A stretch of 64,000 nt of DNA from Diadema setosum (lineage: Eukaryota; Echinodermata; Echinoidea; Diadematoida; Diadematidae): contig CM067067.1 in assembly GCA_033980235.1 (NCBI GenBank), forward strand, positions 22,651,403-22,715,402, given 5' to 3'. The position numbers were made by a program, and so were the translations under genes. Below the pieces are notes generated by a model, which was given only the letters and a program-made list of their open reading frames with translations, was not told where the DNA came from and ran no database searches. Each line of letters starts with the position of its first letter. Position 1 is the first letter of the stretch. Shown here piece by piece: positions 1 through 14,632 of the stretch.

Positions 1-151
1 ACCTGCTCTTTATCAGTGACTGCTTTGATTTGCCATTCATTTATTAATATATATATTTCATTTTTTTTTGGGGGGGGGTGGTGGGTGCGGGGGTGAGTGG
101 TTGGGGCAAGGGAGATGTAAAGGCAAAATCAAATGTACAAGAAATGATAAT

Positions 152-196
<45 letters not shown>

Positions 197-656
197 TGAC
201 AGAAAGAGAGAGAGAATGAGAGACAGACAGACAAACAGACAGCAATGTGTGTTTCCATGACGTGTGTAATTAACACAAACTGTTATCAAAGTAAGGGGAT
301 TGTTGACGAGAGTACTAACGGCCTTCTAGCATATCTTGTAGTGCAAGGAAAGTCAAATGAAAGGTCTGTTTGCTTGGCCCCTCATAGCCTTTGATAAAAG
401 AGTTGTTAACATTATAATTTTCTTCTTCCCATGGATCCTCTCGTCTTCCGCCGACAAAAATTATTTCTTTTATCTGTTGAGCAGTGATAAATCTCCCGCT
501 GGTTTTGATATTAGTTACGGTTTAGTATACGGTGATTTGGCATCGGTACAGTAATGGCATGGAGTATAGAAGTATAAACACTCGTAACAACATTTCCGGA
601 ACTTTTAGCCTCAACCCTCAGGTGCCATGAGAGATAATGTTGGGAGTAAAACTCAC
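1..656. other. GCLC intron sequence at the left edge
   Basis: This stretch holds a poly-G run near 71-79, a (GT)n array at about 153-198, and GA/GACA-rich sequence at 199-242. I found no match to the expected GCLC C-terminal blocks (TLMSI, GVFPGLIPILN, RASGELMTVARWMR) on the minus strand. It is treated as intron. Confidence 0.6.
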
Positions 657-732
657 ATATATCCTTTCTGAAGTGGAAGAGCTGCGTGTGGACAGCATCT
701 CTCTTTTGGGCATTTTCTATATTCTCCATAAC
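657..732 (-). CDS. GCLC: GCLC exon 13 (residues 460-485, last exon in window)
   Basis: The acceptor is TGCTGTAG after a (CT)n tract and the donor is T/GTGAGT. It encodes [20 protein letters not shown] then FRKDI, matching human VDENMKVAQKRDAVLQGMFY then FRKDIC. The last codon is split one base into Cys. No further GCLC exon is visible at 1-656, so the C-terminal part lies off the left edge. Confidence 0.94.
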
Positions 733-3340
733 CTACAGCAGAGAGAGAGAGATAGAGAGAGAGAGCGAGAGAGAGACAAAGGACACTTTTAGCTGTTATC
801 GTAATGTATCTTACAACTCTCCGAAGACAAGGTGAAGTTGTTGATGACTTTAGTACCGACTCTTAGTTTCGTTTAATGCTTTTGATATTACAGACTGTGA
901 CCAATTAAAAAGCTTCTACTGTTGGTCAATTTGTTCCTATTTCAGTTCTAGAAGGAACAAGGAAAAGACACTAAAACACACACACACACACACACACACA
1001 CAAGAAAAAAAATATGCCAAAGAACCACAGTTTACATGTATTTGTCCCAACATGAAAGAGTTCATATTTGAAGCATTATGTAAAAACGTGAGAGGCGGTC
1101 CTTTTTTGTTATCTCGTATCGCTAAGCAGTGATGATAATTATGACAAACGGTACATTTACTGATTGGCCAAGCAGAGCATGAACATACGAAAATAATCTC
1201 TTCGCTGTTCGTCAGAGCAAGCAAAGTAAGCTCTCAACTCCTTTTTAGTGCTGCCATATGATCGATAGTTCTTTTAGCAAGTTTAGCTCAGGAAGCTATG
1301 ACATCACTGTAACTCTCTCTCTTAAGATATTTGTAACTTCCACACTGCTTCGTTCTCTGTTATTTTGTGAACAAAGTCTGAACTCGTCACTAACGCAATG
1401 CTGGCTCCTGCTATTCAGTAGAAACACGTTTGTAATAATTGATTACTTGACCGGAAGTTAAATGAAATTGACGACGGGTTACAAAGGCATTTTGTCCATT
1501 CAAATCACAGGCGCGGTGGAGCACCCCAATTTGCATCTCATTATCACCCCGTTCTATTTGAATTTCCAACGGGCATCCACGGCTGCCCGAAACTGTGTGC
1601 ATGAAAAAGTCAAATCTTCACCTTCTCCTTGTGCCGCTATGCGTGCCGCTAGTAAACTCAAACTCCCCACACTATCTAAGTTTTTAAAAACCTTTCTTTT
1701 GATGAAAAAATTATGAAATTTGCTGCACTAGAACTTGAGATATTAAAGCGTTTTGAAAATCGCCTCTCGCAAAACATGCTCTCTGTTTTTTTTTTCCGAC
1801 TGGACTATGGCCGGGCTCCAATGTGTCCGAAATTGGCAACATAAGTTTATCAGGCCTAAATCCATGTATGGTGAAAGTTTTCGCTTGGTTCCACCTGTAC
1901 CTTTTGAAAAATCAACATGTTTCTACAGGGTTTGGAATAGAAAATTGTAGTAAGTGAAACAATTGAAAATGACGTCATATTCTTTTCCCGTAATATTGGG
2001 CATGCGTGGTACGTGATGAGATTCAGGATTTCGTGCTCATTGTTGGTTTGTATGTGACGCATTCAATTTTGCCGAGTGTCGCACGGCGGTGACTGCTGAG
2101 CTGCTGCCGCGCACGCTGCATGCAGCAAAGCGTTGTGTGTGCTGTGACATGCAACGCTACAGTCACGCGATTATATATACATGGGACCGACCTGTACGCT
2201 TTGCGTTCGTGTCATTTTTGACATCACCTTATGTTTTTTTTCCGACACAACTATGGCCGGGAATATTACGGTATGACATTTAAAATGCAAGCAGATAAAT
2301 AAATTTCGGTGTACTTTGTTCGAATGGCGCTTTGGTTCCACAATCACACTTCGTGAATTTTAGGATGATTTTCGAGGCATATTTTTGGTAATTTTGCTCG
2401 CCAGGTTTTCGCTAAAATTTCACATTTTATCATTGTCAAATCCTTTAATATTTTATAAGTGCATATTCGGACATGTTTTCAAATTCAAACTAACTCAATT
2501 TTAATCCGAAAATAGGTTTCCTTAAATTGTTATTTGCTTGAAAAGTTGTTTACTTTTTCTCAACTACGCGAGTACATGTTGTTTACTTTATGCAAATGAG
2601 GCTCGGCTGCCGATGGATTTCTGCGAGATAATTGGGGTGCTCCACAGCGCCTGATCAGCGGGCACAACGGTAGAGAAAATAATGAATCGTTCATCATGAT
2701 TCTTGTACTCATCACTTACTTTTGAAATTGGGATGAGAAAATTGAGGTTGTAGGCTAAAATCACTCGCGTCAGTAGAACAACGAACACGACGTAGGCAGC
2801 ATTTTCAAAGTCAGTGATTTGCACCTAGAGATTAAAAATAGTTCGAAAGTAAAAATAGTTTGAAAATAAATTATTGGGCCATGTTTCACAAGGAATAAAA
2901 TCGATATGCAGTCCGGTTTGATGTTTATTTCCGTCCAAAGCTTATCATCTCACTGGAACAAAACAACAAAATATTTCTGTATCTTCTCCTTTGCAAATAA
3001 AAGACGTTATTCGGTCGTAATGGCAATCTTTGATATTTTCTTTGGGGGTGACGTGGGGGCGCTCTCTAAAATTTCGCTAAATGTCAAACATTGTTAAAGT
3101 ACAACCATAACACAAGGGTGTGACAAAAAAACAACAACAACAAACAAACAAACAATATGACGTACATGATTATCTCTGCTTCCCCTCACCTCACATTCTC
3201 TCTTTTTTAATGTTACTGATCTTATACTCTCAAAGTCAGTTGGGAAGGGTGGGCTGTGTCGCAAATGAATAGATAATAAGAAGTTGTTAAGATGCTATTT
3301 TACACAATTATTATCTACATTACAAAATGAACAGGGAATA

Positions 3341-3396
<56 letters not shown>

Positions 3397-6300
3397 ATAC
3401 ACACACATACGCACACACACACATATATACTTCCAATAACAAGATAATCAGGAAGGTTTCGGGTTGGTTGGTTTCAGACTCACATCCATAGGTCTAAACT
3501 CCACTCTCCATCCAATGTCCGAATTGGCCGGAGGGGGTTTGAATCGCATAGTCTGCCATACCGTGGACTGAATGTTCTTTGGAAAGAAAGAAGGTAAAAC
3601 AAAGAAACAAAGGCTAAGACAGAAAGTAAACAATAAATTCCAAATTCACAGACAAAAAAAAAAAAAACATCGAGAAAAAGAGACAATAGACTGTGAAAAT
3701 TTAGACGAAGCGTGAATTGATTGCAAGTGTGTCATAAGGCTATTTTGATGATTAAAGCCAATGAAATACTCTTTCTATGGTTCGCTTAAAGGAGACAACG
3801 AAATATAGCGTCGTTTCTCTTGCAATTCTTCGAGCTAAACTTGAGTGCTCGCTTCCGTTCATTATTGAAGCTCTGTGATGCAGTCTGGAAAGTGTCTCTT
3901 TACAGTTTACACACACTAGAGGGTACAAAGGAATATTAGATCCTGTCACGGACACTTCTACATTTCCAAATTATCGAAGATATTTATGGGGCTCCAAATT
4001 ACTCAAGAAAAAAACAAACAAACAATATAGTAATTGGTTTTAAGATGGCATGTTACATCCCTACTATTTCTTTGGCAATTTCTCGGCGCTGTTTCCGAAT
4101 ATTTACAGTATACGAACGACCCTATCAACACGATTAATGTTCTTGAAATTTGCTGCTAATAATGTACATGTATTTGATCCCTCACGTGCTTGGGGTATTT
4201 TGCTCCAGAAGGTATTGTCTTGCCCCATTTGCACTGGCAACTGGCTATAGGCACTATCCATCAAAGGCGCACAAACTCAGGACTAACAAAAATTACAAAA
4301 TCTTGCTAAGTGAAGGGGAAACAGGAACTTGAAACTACTAAATATCGTTGACAGTTCGACAATTCTAAAATCAGTTATGAATTTAGAAATTGAAATCCTA
4401 AAAATTGAATTTGAAATTGAAAATTACGAAAGCAAAAAAGATAATTGATAAACGAACAACAAAGGACTGAAATAAAATATATCAAGTAAGACTACCTTAT
4501 GAGTAACTTATAGCGAATAGTTGTAGTAAACAAAATTGTTTAATAGATTACTAAAAAATGATTTAAAAAGATAAGAGATACAGTGCTGAACCAAATAAGT
4601 CCAAAATATGGTTTCTAGATCATGAGATATTAAAGGAGGCTATCAAGACAACGGATTTCCCTTGTAGTGCAATAATACATGTTTTGTACCTCGAAGTGAT
4701 CGGTATCGATTTCGTCGTCCTGGTCGATCAGCTCCTCGTACACGGCGAGAGGATCCCGGATGAACAGGTGCGCGACGTGCTTGGCGAGCTGAAGGTCGAT
4801 GCCTGATGAATCAAACCGAATTAAAGACCAAACCGAAAACAGACAATACGCATGATTAAAGTCTGACGTGACGTCAAAACTTTGCGCCCCGATAACCAAA
4901 GAGCACATCTTTCTGTTTTGGAGCGGAACTTTCAAGTACACTTGTACCTGCAGAAATTTTCCTATGGCTTCTGACTTTGAATATAATGACGTTATGATAT
5001 AACATAACGATATAATATCATCGTAGTAAAGTTGAGAGACATGACACGCTCGTCGTCGAAACTGTCACAGGTAAATACAACTATTGGACACTACGTTGGA
5101 TATGTTTAGAGAACTATTTATCTACCTGAATGTTTTTGTTTGTATTTTTTTTTCAAATAATTAACAGTAAAATGTATCGGTAATATTTCAATAGAAAACA
5201 TTTATATATTTTCATAAAGTTTATGAATATGTATAAATACGAGTAATACTAAACATAAAAAATACAAACATACACCAACCATACCTGCGTCCAGCATATC
5301 TTTTAGCAGGTCCTCGTCGACGACGATTTCGTTGTCGTTGTATTGCTCTCCGTCAGGTGAAATGTAGTACTCGACAGCATGGAAACGAGAAGTCGGAATC
5401 TTACGGCCAGTCTCCTGGATAAAAAAAAAATAAAACGCAAAAAAAGACACAAATAAAAACAAGGACAAAGTGAATAAAAACTCCCACAAAATTAATTTGT
5501 ATGCCCTAAGTTCGACACGTATTATAGCAACTGATTATAAATCAGTATTCACATGCGGCTGTTTGCAGTATGTCTTTTTTTGAAGCTTTTTTTTTGGGCC
5601 TTTTAAACACGATAAGGTAAAACGTCCAAAGTGAAAGAGTATATAATAAACAGCATCACCAATTTACATTACCAAAAAACTTGGTACATCTGTATGGGTG
5701 TATGTACCCATGTCAATATCATAATTTTACGAATAGCAAAATTACTTTTGCGTTTTATGATTACGCAACTGAGTTGGGTACAAGTCCAATGATGAATGTT
5801 GCGACAGTGTATAGTGTTACATGATAATACTATACCGTTGAAATGGCTGGGTAATCGAGCCTATAGACTTACTTCTAAACCTCGTTCTGCTTTCGTCCGA
5901 TCGTCGACCGCGGCCGAGATGATATCCCAGCGACAATCGACGTCCGTAAGGAAACCTCTAGAAAATGGAGTGGCATTTGATAATGCCATCTGTATAGGTT
6001 ATAAGAATAATCAAATAATTAAGTTGCGAGTCAACGGTGAATAGGAAACCTGTGATTCAATTTCTGTGACGTCTACAATAAGTCTAAAGTGAACCGATTC
6101 GTTTCGTAACTGTATACTAGTATGAAGAGCTTGCTTCCAAAAGGCGCTAAATCCAATGAAAATGGTGGATTTACCGCCATTTGGAACCAAGCTCTTCATA
6201 TGTTAGTAGGATCTACTCACTTTATTAAACGCATTATTGTCAGACACATTGATTTGTTTGTGCTGAATTATAGTGTTGTCTCCTGTCAATCTACAGTGTG

Positions 6301-7316
6301 TATCTATCTTATTCATCACGAGCATGACCGACTAAAGGCGGTCATTGCACCTTTTTTCTTACTCTGTACCCTACAAATGAATGTTTAAATACGTTGGCCT
6401 ACATTCATGCACATAAAGAAATTATACAAAGAGATGATACGGACGTCCTTCATAACATGTGTACAAACTTAACTTCGTCTAGTTTCGACAAAACATAAAA
6501 ACCGATTCGTTGGTAATAAGTGAGAGTGGAGATCGCTGAACTCTTGGGCAAACGAGGCAAATGAGGTAAATAACACGAAACAGGCGTTTGCCGTTATGTG
6601 TAGTTTTCATTTTTCTCTCCAGCGAACAGGGATGATAATGACCATATTTATTATTCATAATTTTGAATACCATGATCGGAGTGACAGCGGTCAGCTGATC
6701 GTAGAGGACCCGTGCCTCGGGCAGGGTGGCTGCCTGAATGGTCGCCTGGAGGCAGCAGCAGCTCATACCGAACACCATGCTGTCCATGTACACGTGATCC
6801 GGCTTGGCCGCTCTGATCGATTCGTCATCGCACTCAATGAGGGAATTCTCCGTGAAAGGGGCCGGCGTGTTTACGTCCCTAAAAACTGTGCAGAATTTCA
6901 TGGAAATGAAGAGCAGAGGTTTGATTTGTTCAAATATATTCAAATCATCGTTTTGTGTCACTGTCTTTAGCGAATGACTACAATACAGGAACCCGGAAAT
7001 ACAATCCGAAACATATTTTCCCCTCTTAATACTAAGTGAAGCAACATAGAATGAAGTTCAGATCCAAATCATCTTACACAATGAAAAAAAAGGGGGAAAA
7101 ATAGGACAGTTATAATGTTAACAGACAACATTCGTACAAATATGCATTCACGTATTCACATTCACATGAAGGTAAGTGACCCTGTACTTATGTGCTCTTT
7201 CTTAATGGAAAACGAACCAAAACCGACTTAACAAGACAAAACAAAACAAAACAAACAAACAAACAAAAAACAAACTGAATAAACTAGGCTGGAAACTAAT
7301 CGGGGTCAACCGACAC

Positions 7317-7375
<59 letters not shown>

Positions 7376-10300
7376 CAATCTGCAAAACGTTAATTTTCAC
7401 AGAACACCATATGCTTCTTCTTACTGGGTACGTTGATGCACACTTTTTCTCCCCTTCTTTTTCGGATATTCTGGGTAAGCGTTCTGCATAAAACAAATGA
7501 AATAAAAGGACGTATACAAGAGTTCAGAGAGGTGTGCTAAAAATATATGTCATGGAGGTAGATTATTTTAGAGACCTTGGGGAGAGTTGCAGGGTCCGGG
7601 AATAAGGGGAATAATTATTATTAGATGAAGATATTTTATTTTCTTAAAGAGCATTTGCTACTTAGATATCATTGATTGCATTTTCAAGTAATTTCAGCTT
7701 ATCCATACGGTTGACTTGACAAAAGATACCTGTTTATTAATTCTTTTTTTTTTAAATAACGCGAATGTTCTTTGTTAAACTTTAGATAATGAACTAAGTT
7801 GTTTTGTCAATGATTGGCTTCGTCCTAATCGGCTTAAATTAAATGTGGATGATACACGTTTTATGTTATTTAAGCCTTGAAATAAATATATCGTAAAGAC
7901 AGATATAATGATGTATAACCAATCTATTGTAAAATCATTTGGTATATCAGTGAATGTTGCTTTCCATGCCGTATGTTTGTTTGTTTTTTATTCGAGTTGT
8001 GGAAATAAAATTAAGAAAAAAAAATGAAGTAAAAATTTTCAAGAAATCAGTGACAGATACATTCCGAATCCATGATTTAAAAAAAAAAAACAAAAAAAAA
8101 AAACACCACATATTAAATGCAAAACAAATAAGTTTCTAAGGTGGAACGTGACATAGAATAAAAATGATCATCGGTAGAGCTGATATCTTTCATTTCACTT
8201 CATTTCATTTCATTTCGGGACATGATCCAGCCAACACGGCTGTTCTTCTTCATGTTCGTGCATCAAGAGATAAAATGACATTATTACAAAACATCATAAT
8301 ATATATTAAATACATGTACAGAAAAGTATAAGATATACAAAATGAAATAAAATGAAGCAAAGCAAAGCGAAAAACAAGAACAAAGCGAAAAGTGTATTTA
8401 CAAAAGAAAATAGAATCAGTTTTACTCATAAATCATACAAATAATTCTTTTCACTCATTCAACATCCAACAAATATTAATATCTGGCTCTTCATAAAGAT
8501 GCCATTCATGCTACGACTCGATCCTCAGCACCTCATAAACTTTATCCAGCCAATCTCCACCAGATTGACCAAATATCAAAGCAAACATAATAATGATATG
8601 TAGATTTCCCAGTATAAACATACGAAAAAATTCCAAATTGCGAATTCTTTCTAAAACGAATTGCTCCACACTGAATGCACCCCCTCAGAACTAAACTGAT
8701 ATCCGTGTAATGTACAAGGATAATGTACTCCTTTTGCAGAATACTCGAAGAGTTATCAAAGCAATGATAACAATGGTGAAAATATTTTAATATCAGCAAA
8801 GTTATACATCCTAATAGCATAGGAAATTTGGATAATCTGCATGTTTTTCTTCATGAATCTATTACATTGACTTTATTTTGCCATTTTTTTGTTATTAATG
8901 TTTGATTAGGCTAATTTCATCTATCACCTGCAATCATTACAGATCATGATTCATGGTTATTTGGTATTTGAATTATACCTCACATTTCATGTTTCATCGA
9001 TGTTAGATTTCTACCTACGTTTTCGTTACTCCTCTTCCCAACTCAGTATCAGCATTATACAGAAAATTCAACAGAAATGGTGCACAAAATAATGAAGATA
9101 CCTGAATCGTGGATGCGATGAGTGGATTGTTTCATCCGAAACGAAGATGGATTTGGTGATAGATTTCTCCGTCATTTGGCATGGCGGAAACGTCGAATCT
9201 AGACAGCCGAGTCTGAGAAACAGAAACAAAAAGGAAAAAGAAAAAGAAGAAGAAATACATTCGAGGAAATGGGCAATACACATAAAAAAAAAGTGCATGA
9301 ACGTGCAAACAGATTGTAGATTCAAAAAATGCTCGTCATAATTGTGCAGTTATATACATTGACGTATTTTGGGGAATCCTGGAGATAATAACATTGGCAT
9401 TAACTGCAAGCAAAACACAAAGAGGCCTCATTATGTAAATTTGGACGGACCATGTTATTCGTAAGTCACAGCACAGATACTCGCACAGATCTTTTGGCGA
9501 CTTTTCACCAGAATGCATTGTGATTTTGAAAAAAACAAAACACAACCAGAACAACACAAACACAACAATAGGCGATGTTGATTCAGAAGACTAATGCACT
9601 TTAAAATGCACCTCGAAGCGTGATGTTTGAGAATCAATTTCAGAGATTGCGTTCATTTTGTGTTCTTCATCAAATCAAAATAATTCAACGAATTTGTTGA
9701 CTCTGTTGCATTTCCTCGAAAATCCGAATTTAATGTCAACTATGTTTTTAGAAAAAAAAAAGAATTTTAAGCTGCTGAATGGCTGGAGCGATAGCTACGG
9801 CTACAGAGCATCACTGACGGTAGTACTCGGTCTACGTGCGTGATGCCAATAATAATTAATCAAATGTGACAAAGACGGGTGCAGCACTTAAAGTATCCTT
9901 TTTGCCGGGCCCTGCAGCTTTTAGGGTTTACACTCTACACCCCGCGACTATAATTTGAGACCAGTTTGTCACAATGGTGAACGGCTTTAAAGGTATGGGG
10001 ATGGAAGTTCATCCAAGTGGCGTTAGCCTCTGGTGGTCTGTGAATGTCTGGGTGTTTTTTTTTTAAGATATTGTATAGTTTTGGTTGAGACCTAATTTCA
10101 GGTTTCTAACATTTTTTGGTGAGATAATGAGAATCCTCTTATGAAATATGAAAGAGCATGTAATTCCATGAGGAATTCAACGTTTATTTGATGAAAATTG
10201 GTTTTGAAATAGCTGAGATATCCAAAACAGAGCGATTCTAATAAGTGTGGGACCCACACTTTATTACGATCGCTTTTGTTTTACTTTGTTTTTGGATGTT

Positions 10301-13300
10301 TCAGTCCTTCCAAACCTATTTTTCATCAAATAAACTTTGAATTCCTCTTAAAATGGTTAGCTCTGTACTATTTCATAAGTGTTTTCTTGGTACAATTTTA
10401 ATCTCCACCAATACTGTACCATTCCTTTAACAGTGCTGAATCCGAATCCGGATGATGTGACTCTTTAACCTTGAGGGTTTTGAGATACTGAAAATGGCCG
10501 CAAAAAAAAAAAAAAAAAATAGAAAACAAAACATAGCAAAAACTGAAATTCCAATTAAGTTTCCTTAAAAACGTAAAACAAAAATGATTTAACTCTACTT
10601 TGAGGGTGCTGAATCAGAATCCGGATGATTCTACTCTTTCATCGTTGAAAGTTAAAGACATTCAAGTCGAAACAAAGTGATGGTTTTTACCCTTTTCGAG
10701 GATACTGAATCCGATTCTGGATGATGCAACTCTTTATTTGAGGTATTCAATATGGCCCCAAAATCTGAAAGTTCTTTATGCCTATATTTCCTTACAAATA
10801 GTGAAAACATGTGCTCTAAAGTGATTCGGGTTATTGAACCCAGGGTTGAAAACAGTGAATCGTACCCAAAGTACCTTTCAGTAGAGCGAATTTGTCAAGT
10901 AAGCAAGAATGGTATCAAAAGTGACTCCATGCATGGTAATGACATCCAAGATGACATCCAAGTTCGCTATCATATGATGTTACTTTTTCTGGGCTAGTGT
11001 GAATTGTGTGACTTTTTTCTTAAGTGTTGAAACTCGTCTCGTGTGCGGCAATCATTGGCGACGATTCCATGTACCTCATGGGGATCTATGAGTGTTATTA
11101 TTGGAAAAGAATGTTCATTGAATGTATGCAAAGTGAAGTGTCGTGTAATAGGGGTCTGCTGCACTTGTGACTCTTCTGTAGTTTCGCTATCATCCTGTCT
11201 GTTTTGATTGAGACAGTGGTGCTTGTGGTACTTGGTCACTGGGCATGAGTTTGGATGGTGGTGGTGCATGCGCGCTCCTGCAGTTTCCGATTGTGGTGGT
11301 GGTGGTGGCCACTGAACTCTATTTTGGACCGTGTTGGAAGTGACGTTACGCGCAGTGCTTGAAGCCAGCGCTCTGCTTTAGTTGGCGCTGCCATTTTAGA
11401 ACTCCCACCTTTAGGCCCCACCTACTTTACTATACTGTATACGCCATATATTTCGCGAGTCTAAATTTTCGGGAATCGGGAATTCCCGGCGATTTCGCGA
11501 GTGATTAAATTCGCGATCGTGGAGTCATGTACTGAACGGAGAAGTGTACACGTGTACGTCACATTCACATCGGGATCAGAGTCAATATTTTCGCGTGCCT
11601 TTAATTTTGCTATAACCACCTGACTCGCGAAATTCGCGAAAATGAAAATCTCGCGAAATATTCGGCGTTACGTTACTGTTGTGCAGAGGGTACGCAAAAA
11701 GAAGCGTGCGTTCCTCAGTGGAAAATCACTGTGGTGTAAATTAGGGTGCACGTCACGAGACCGACACCCACGAGTCATACAGCCCACAAGTTATACAGCT
11801 CACAAGTCATACAGCCCACGAGTCATACAGCTCACAAGTCATACAGCCCACCAGTTATACAGCCCACGAGTTCGACACTGAGTAAATAAAGCCCACGAGA
11901 CCGACATCAAGTAAAATAAGCCCAGCAGTTATACGGCTCACGAGACCGACACTACGCACATAAGGCTCATGAGACCGACACTAAGCAAACAAAGCCCACG
12001 AGACCGACACTTCACTTAAAAGGCCCATGAGACCGACGCTACGCATACAAGGCTCACGAGACCGACATTACGCAAAAGAGGTTCACGAGACCGACACTAA
12101 GCTAAGAAGGCCCACGAGACCGACAGGATGAACAGCGCCACCTATAGACCAATAAATTGTATAGGGTGTCCTGATAATGGCATAAAAAGATAATGAGAGA
12201 TGGAAAAGGAGAGTTGACAGAGTGTAACCCCATCAGTTGCCCCCACCCCCTGAAATAATCAGAATCTTTAATTGTGTCTGCGTTGGAGTGTGTTTGTGAA
12301 GAAAATGAACAAAATTCAGTAAAAGTGTGTAATAGATCTTTCTACAATAAACCTACGAGGGTGTTGATTTAGTATTAATTAAGAAAATAACGTAATCGTC
12401 TATTAAGGTAGCGTTAGGGATTCGGAAAAACAAACCAAGATGCATCAATGAAAACAACTATTGTATTTCACGAAAAAATGTACTGTTTGGAGGGGAGAAT
12501 AACACAAGCCACAAATCGAGGTGAATCCCTGCGATATAAAACGTTTTAATCAGTTGAATTACATTATAGTTACATAGAAAATTACAAATAGATCTTACTC
12601 CAAAACGTTTAAGCAGGAGGGTAGGGTATCTAATATAGCCTAAGTAACTAGTGAATCGAGAAAGAGAAGAGGTAAAAAGGTACATCCTGTCCATGATCTT
12701 CTTGCTAAAAACCGGGAAAGCCTATTAAAAATAGCACGATGGCATTATCAAAGCTCTAAAATTAATCCATACATCGTTCTTGTCCTCTTTTATTAATTCA
12801 TTTGTGTGTTTTTTTTTCTTTTTTTTTTTGAGGGGGGGGGCATGAAGAATAGAATTCTATTTTTCTAATTGATAACAATGTCGCTACCTGACAGGCCTGG
12901 CCCCTAGAAGTATGTAGAAGTACATATTTGATGTCGTTCGTATGTAGATGGTTACCATCTTTCACTTGATATTGTGACGAAATTGCACCCGCCAGCATGT
13001 TATTTTTCCGTTCATGGAACACCCTGTACAGGTAATTGACATGTAAATGGCGCTGTTTATCCTGTCGGTCTCGTGGGCCTTCTTTGCCTACTGTCAGTCT
13101 CGTGGGCTTTCTTTGCGTAATGTCGGTCTCGTGAGCCTTTTTTGCTTATTGTCGGTCTCGTGGTCCTTCTTTGCCTACTGTCGGTCTCGTGGGCTTTCTT
13201 TGCTTAGTGTCGGTCTCGTGAGCCTTTATTGCTTAATGTCGGTCGTGTGGGCTGTGTTTGCTTAGTGTCGGTCTCATGAGCCTTTTGTGCGTAGTGTCGA

Positions 13301-14086
13301 ACCCATGGGCTGTATGACTCCTGGGCCGTATATCTCGTGGGCTGTATGACTCGTGGACCTATTATTGATGTCGGTCTCGTGGACCGTATGACTCGTGGGT
13401 GTCGGTCTCGTGGGATGACCCCGTAAATTATGGGGTGCCAAGTATCGCCAAATATTTCAGTACAAAATAGCTCTTAGTCGACAAAATGAACATGTCCTAA
13501 CAAACCAACTGGTTTTATGACAAAATGAATATTTCTCCAACGAAAGGATTTTGTAAGCAAAATTACTCATTTCGTAACGGAATAGTCATGTGACACTTGG
13601 CACCTTAATGGCGCCCCGTAGCAAAGTCCAAAAATGGCCGCCACCGGCCAGCACTTCCGGTGGCTTCAAACTTGTACCCACAATGCAACACGTGCCTAGG
13701 GGCTTTTCGTTGTGTAGTGTACGGCGCCCTTTCCACTATACCGGGTGTCCCCCCAAAAAAAGAAAAAAAAAATCGGAACGATGGATTTTCAGTACCTTGC
13801 GTTCTACAAGTGATATGTTTTTTGACACTATTAGAAAGAGCATCTTCCGCAGAAGACAATGATGCCAAAATCATTAAATTTGGTGCTGTACTTTTTATTC
13901 TACGCCAATTTCTATAAATGCAGTCATTTTCAAATTTCGCCGGATTTTTGCGACTTATGAGATAATAATTTTGGCGCGACACGCGATCCATACGGTGAAT
14001 ATTGTGTAAGCTCCGTGATCCAAACAAAATATGCAGCTTTCACATTGGGCGCGGGCCAGGAAAAAAACAAAACAAAAACAAAAACA

Positions 14087-14119
<33 letters not shown>

Positions 14120-14559
14120 CCCAATGTGAAAGCTGTATCTTTTGTTGACATGGATCAACGAGCTTGCACATTCAGCGTATGGATTGCGTGTCGCACCCAA
14201 AATATCTCATACGTCGTAAAAATCCAGCGAAATTTGAAAATGACTGCATTTACAGAAATTGGCGTAGAATAAAAAGTGCTGAACCAAATTTAACGATTTT
14301 GGTATCATTTTCTTCTGCGGAAGATGCTCTTTCTAATGATGTCAAAAAATATCACTTTTAGAACGCAAGGTACTGAAAATCCACAGTTCCGCTTTTTTTG
14401 GGACACCCGGTATAGGGCTCAGTGGTAGTGGCGTGTTGTTGCTGGGCGTCGGTCTGGGTGGTTGTATGTTGTTGTTGTGATGGGAGTGTGCGCGGTTGCG
14501 CGAGCGGCTTTTGCTGCACGTTCGCTCGTGGCGACTACCAGGGAGAATGCCGCCCGACC

Positions 14560-14632
<73 letters not shown>

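Noticed and set aside
13605..14027. 140-codon minus-strand protein
   Set aside because: It is the left arm of a palindromic MITE running into flanking repeat, and the same text recurs in the right arm.
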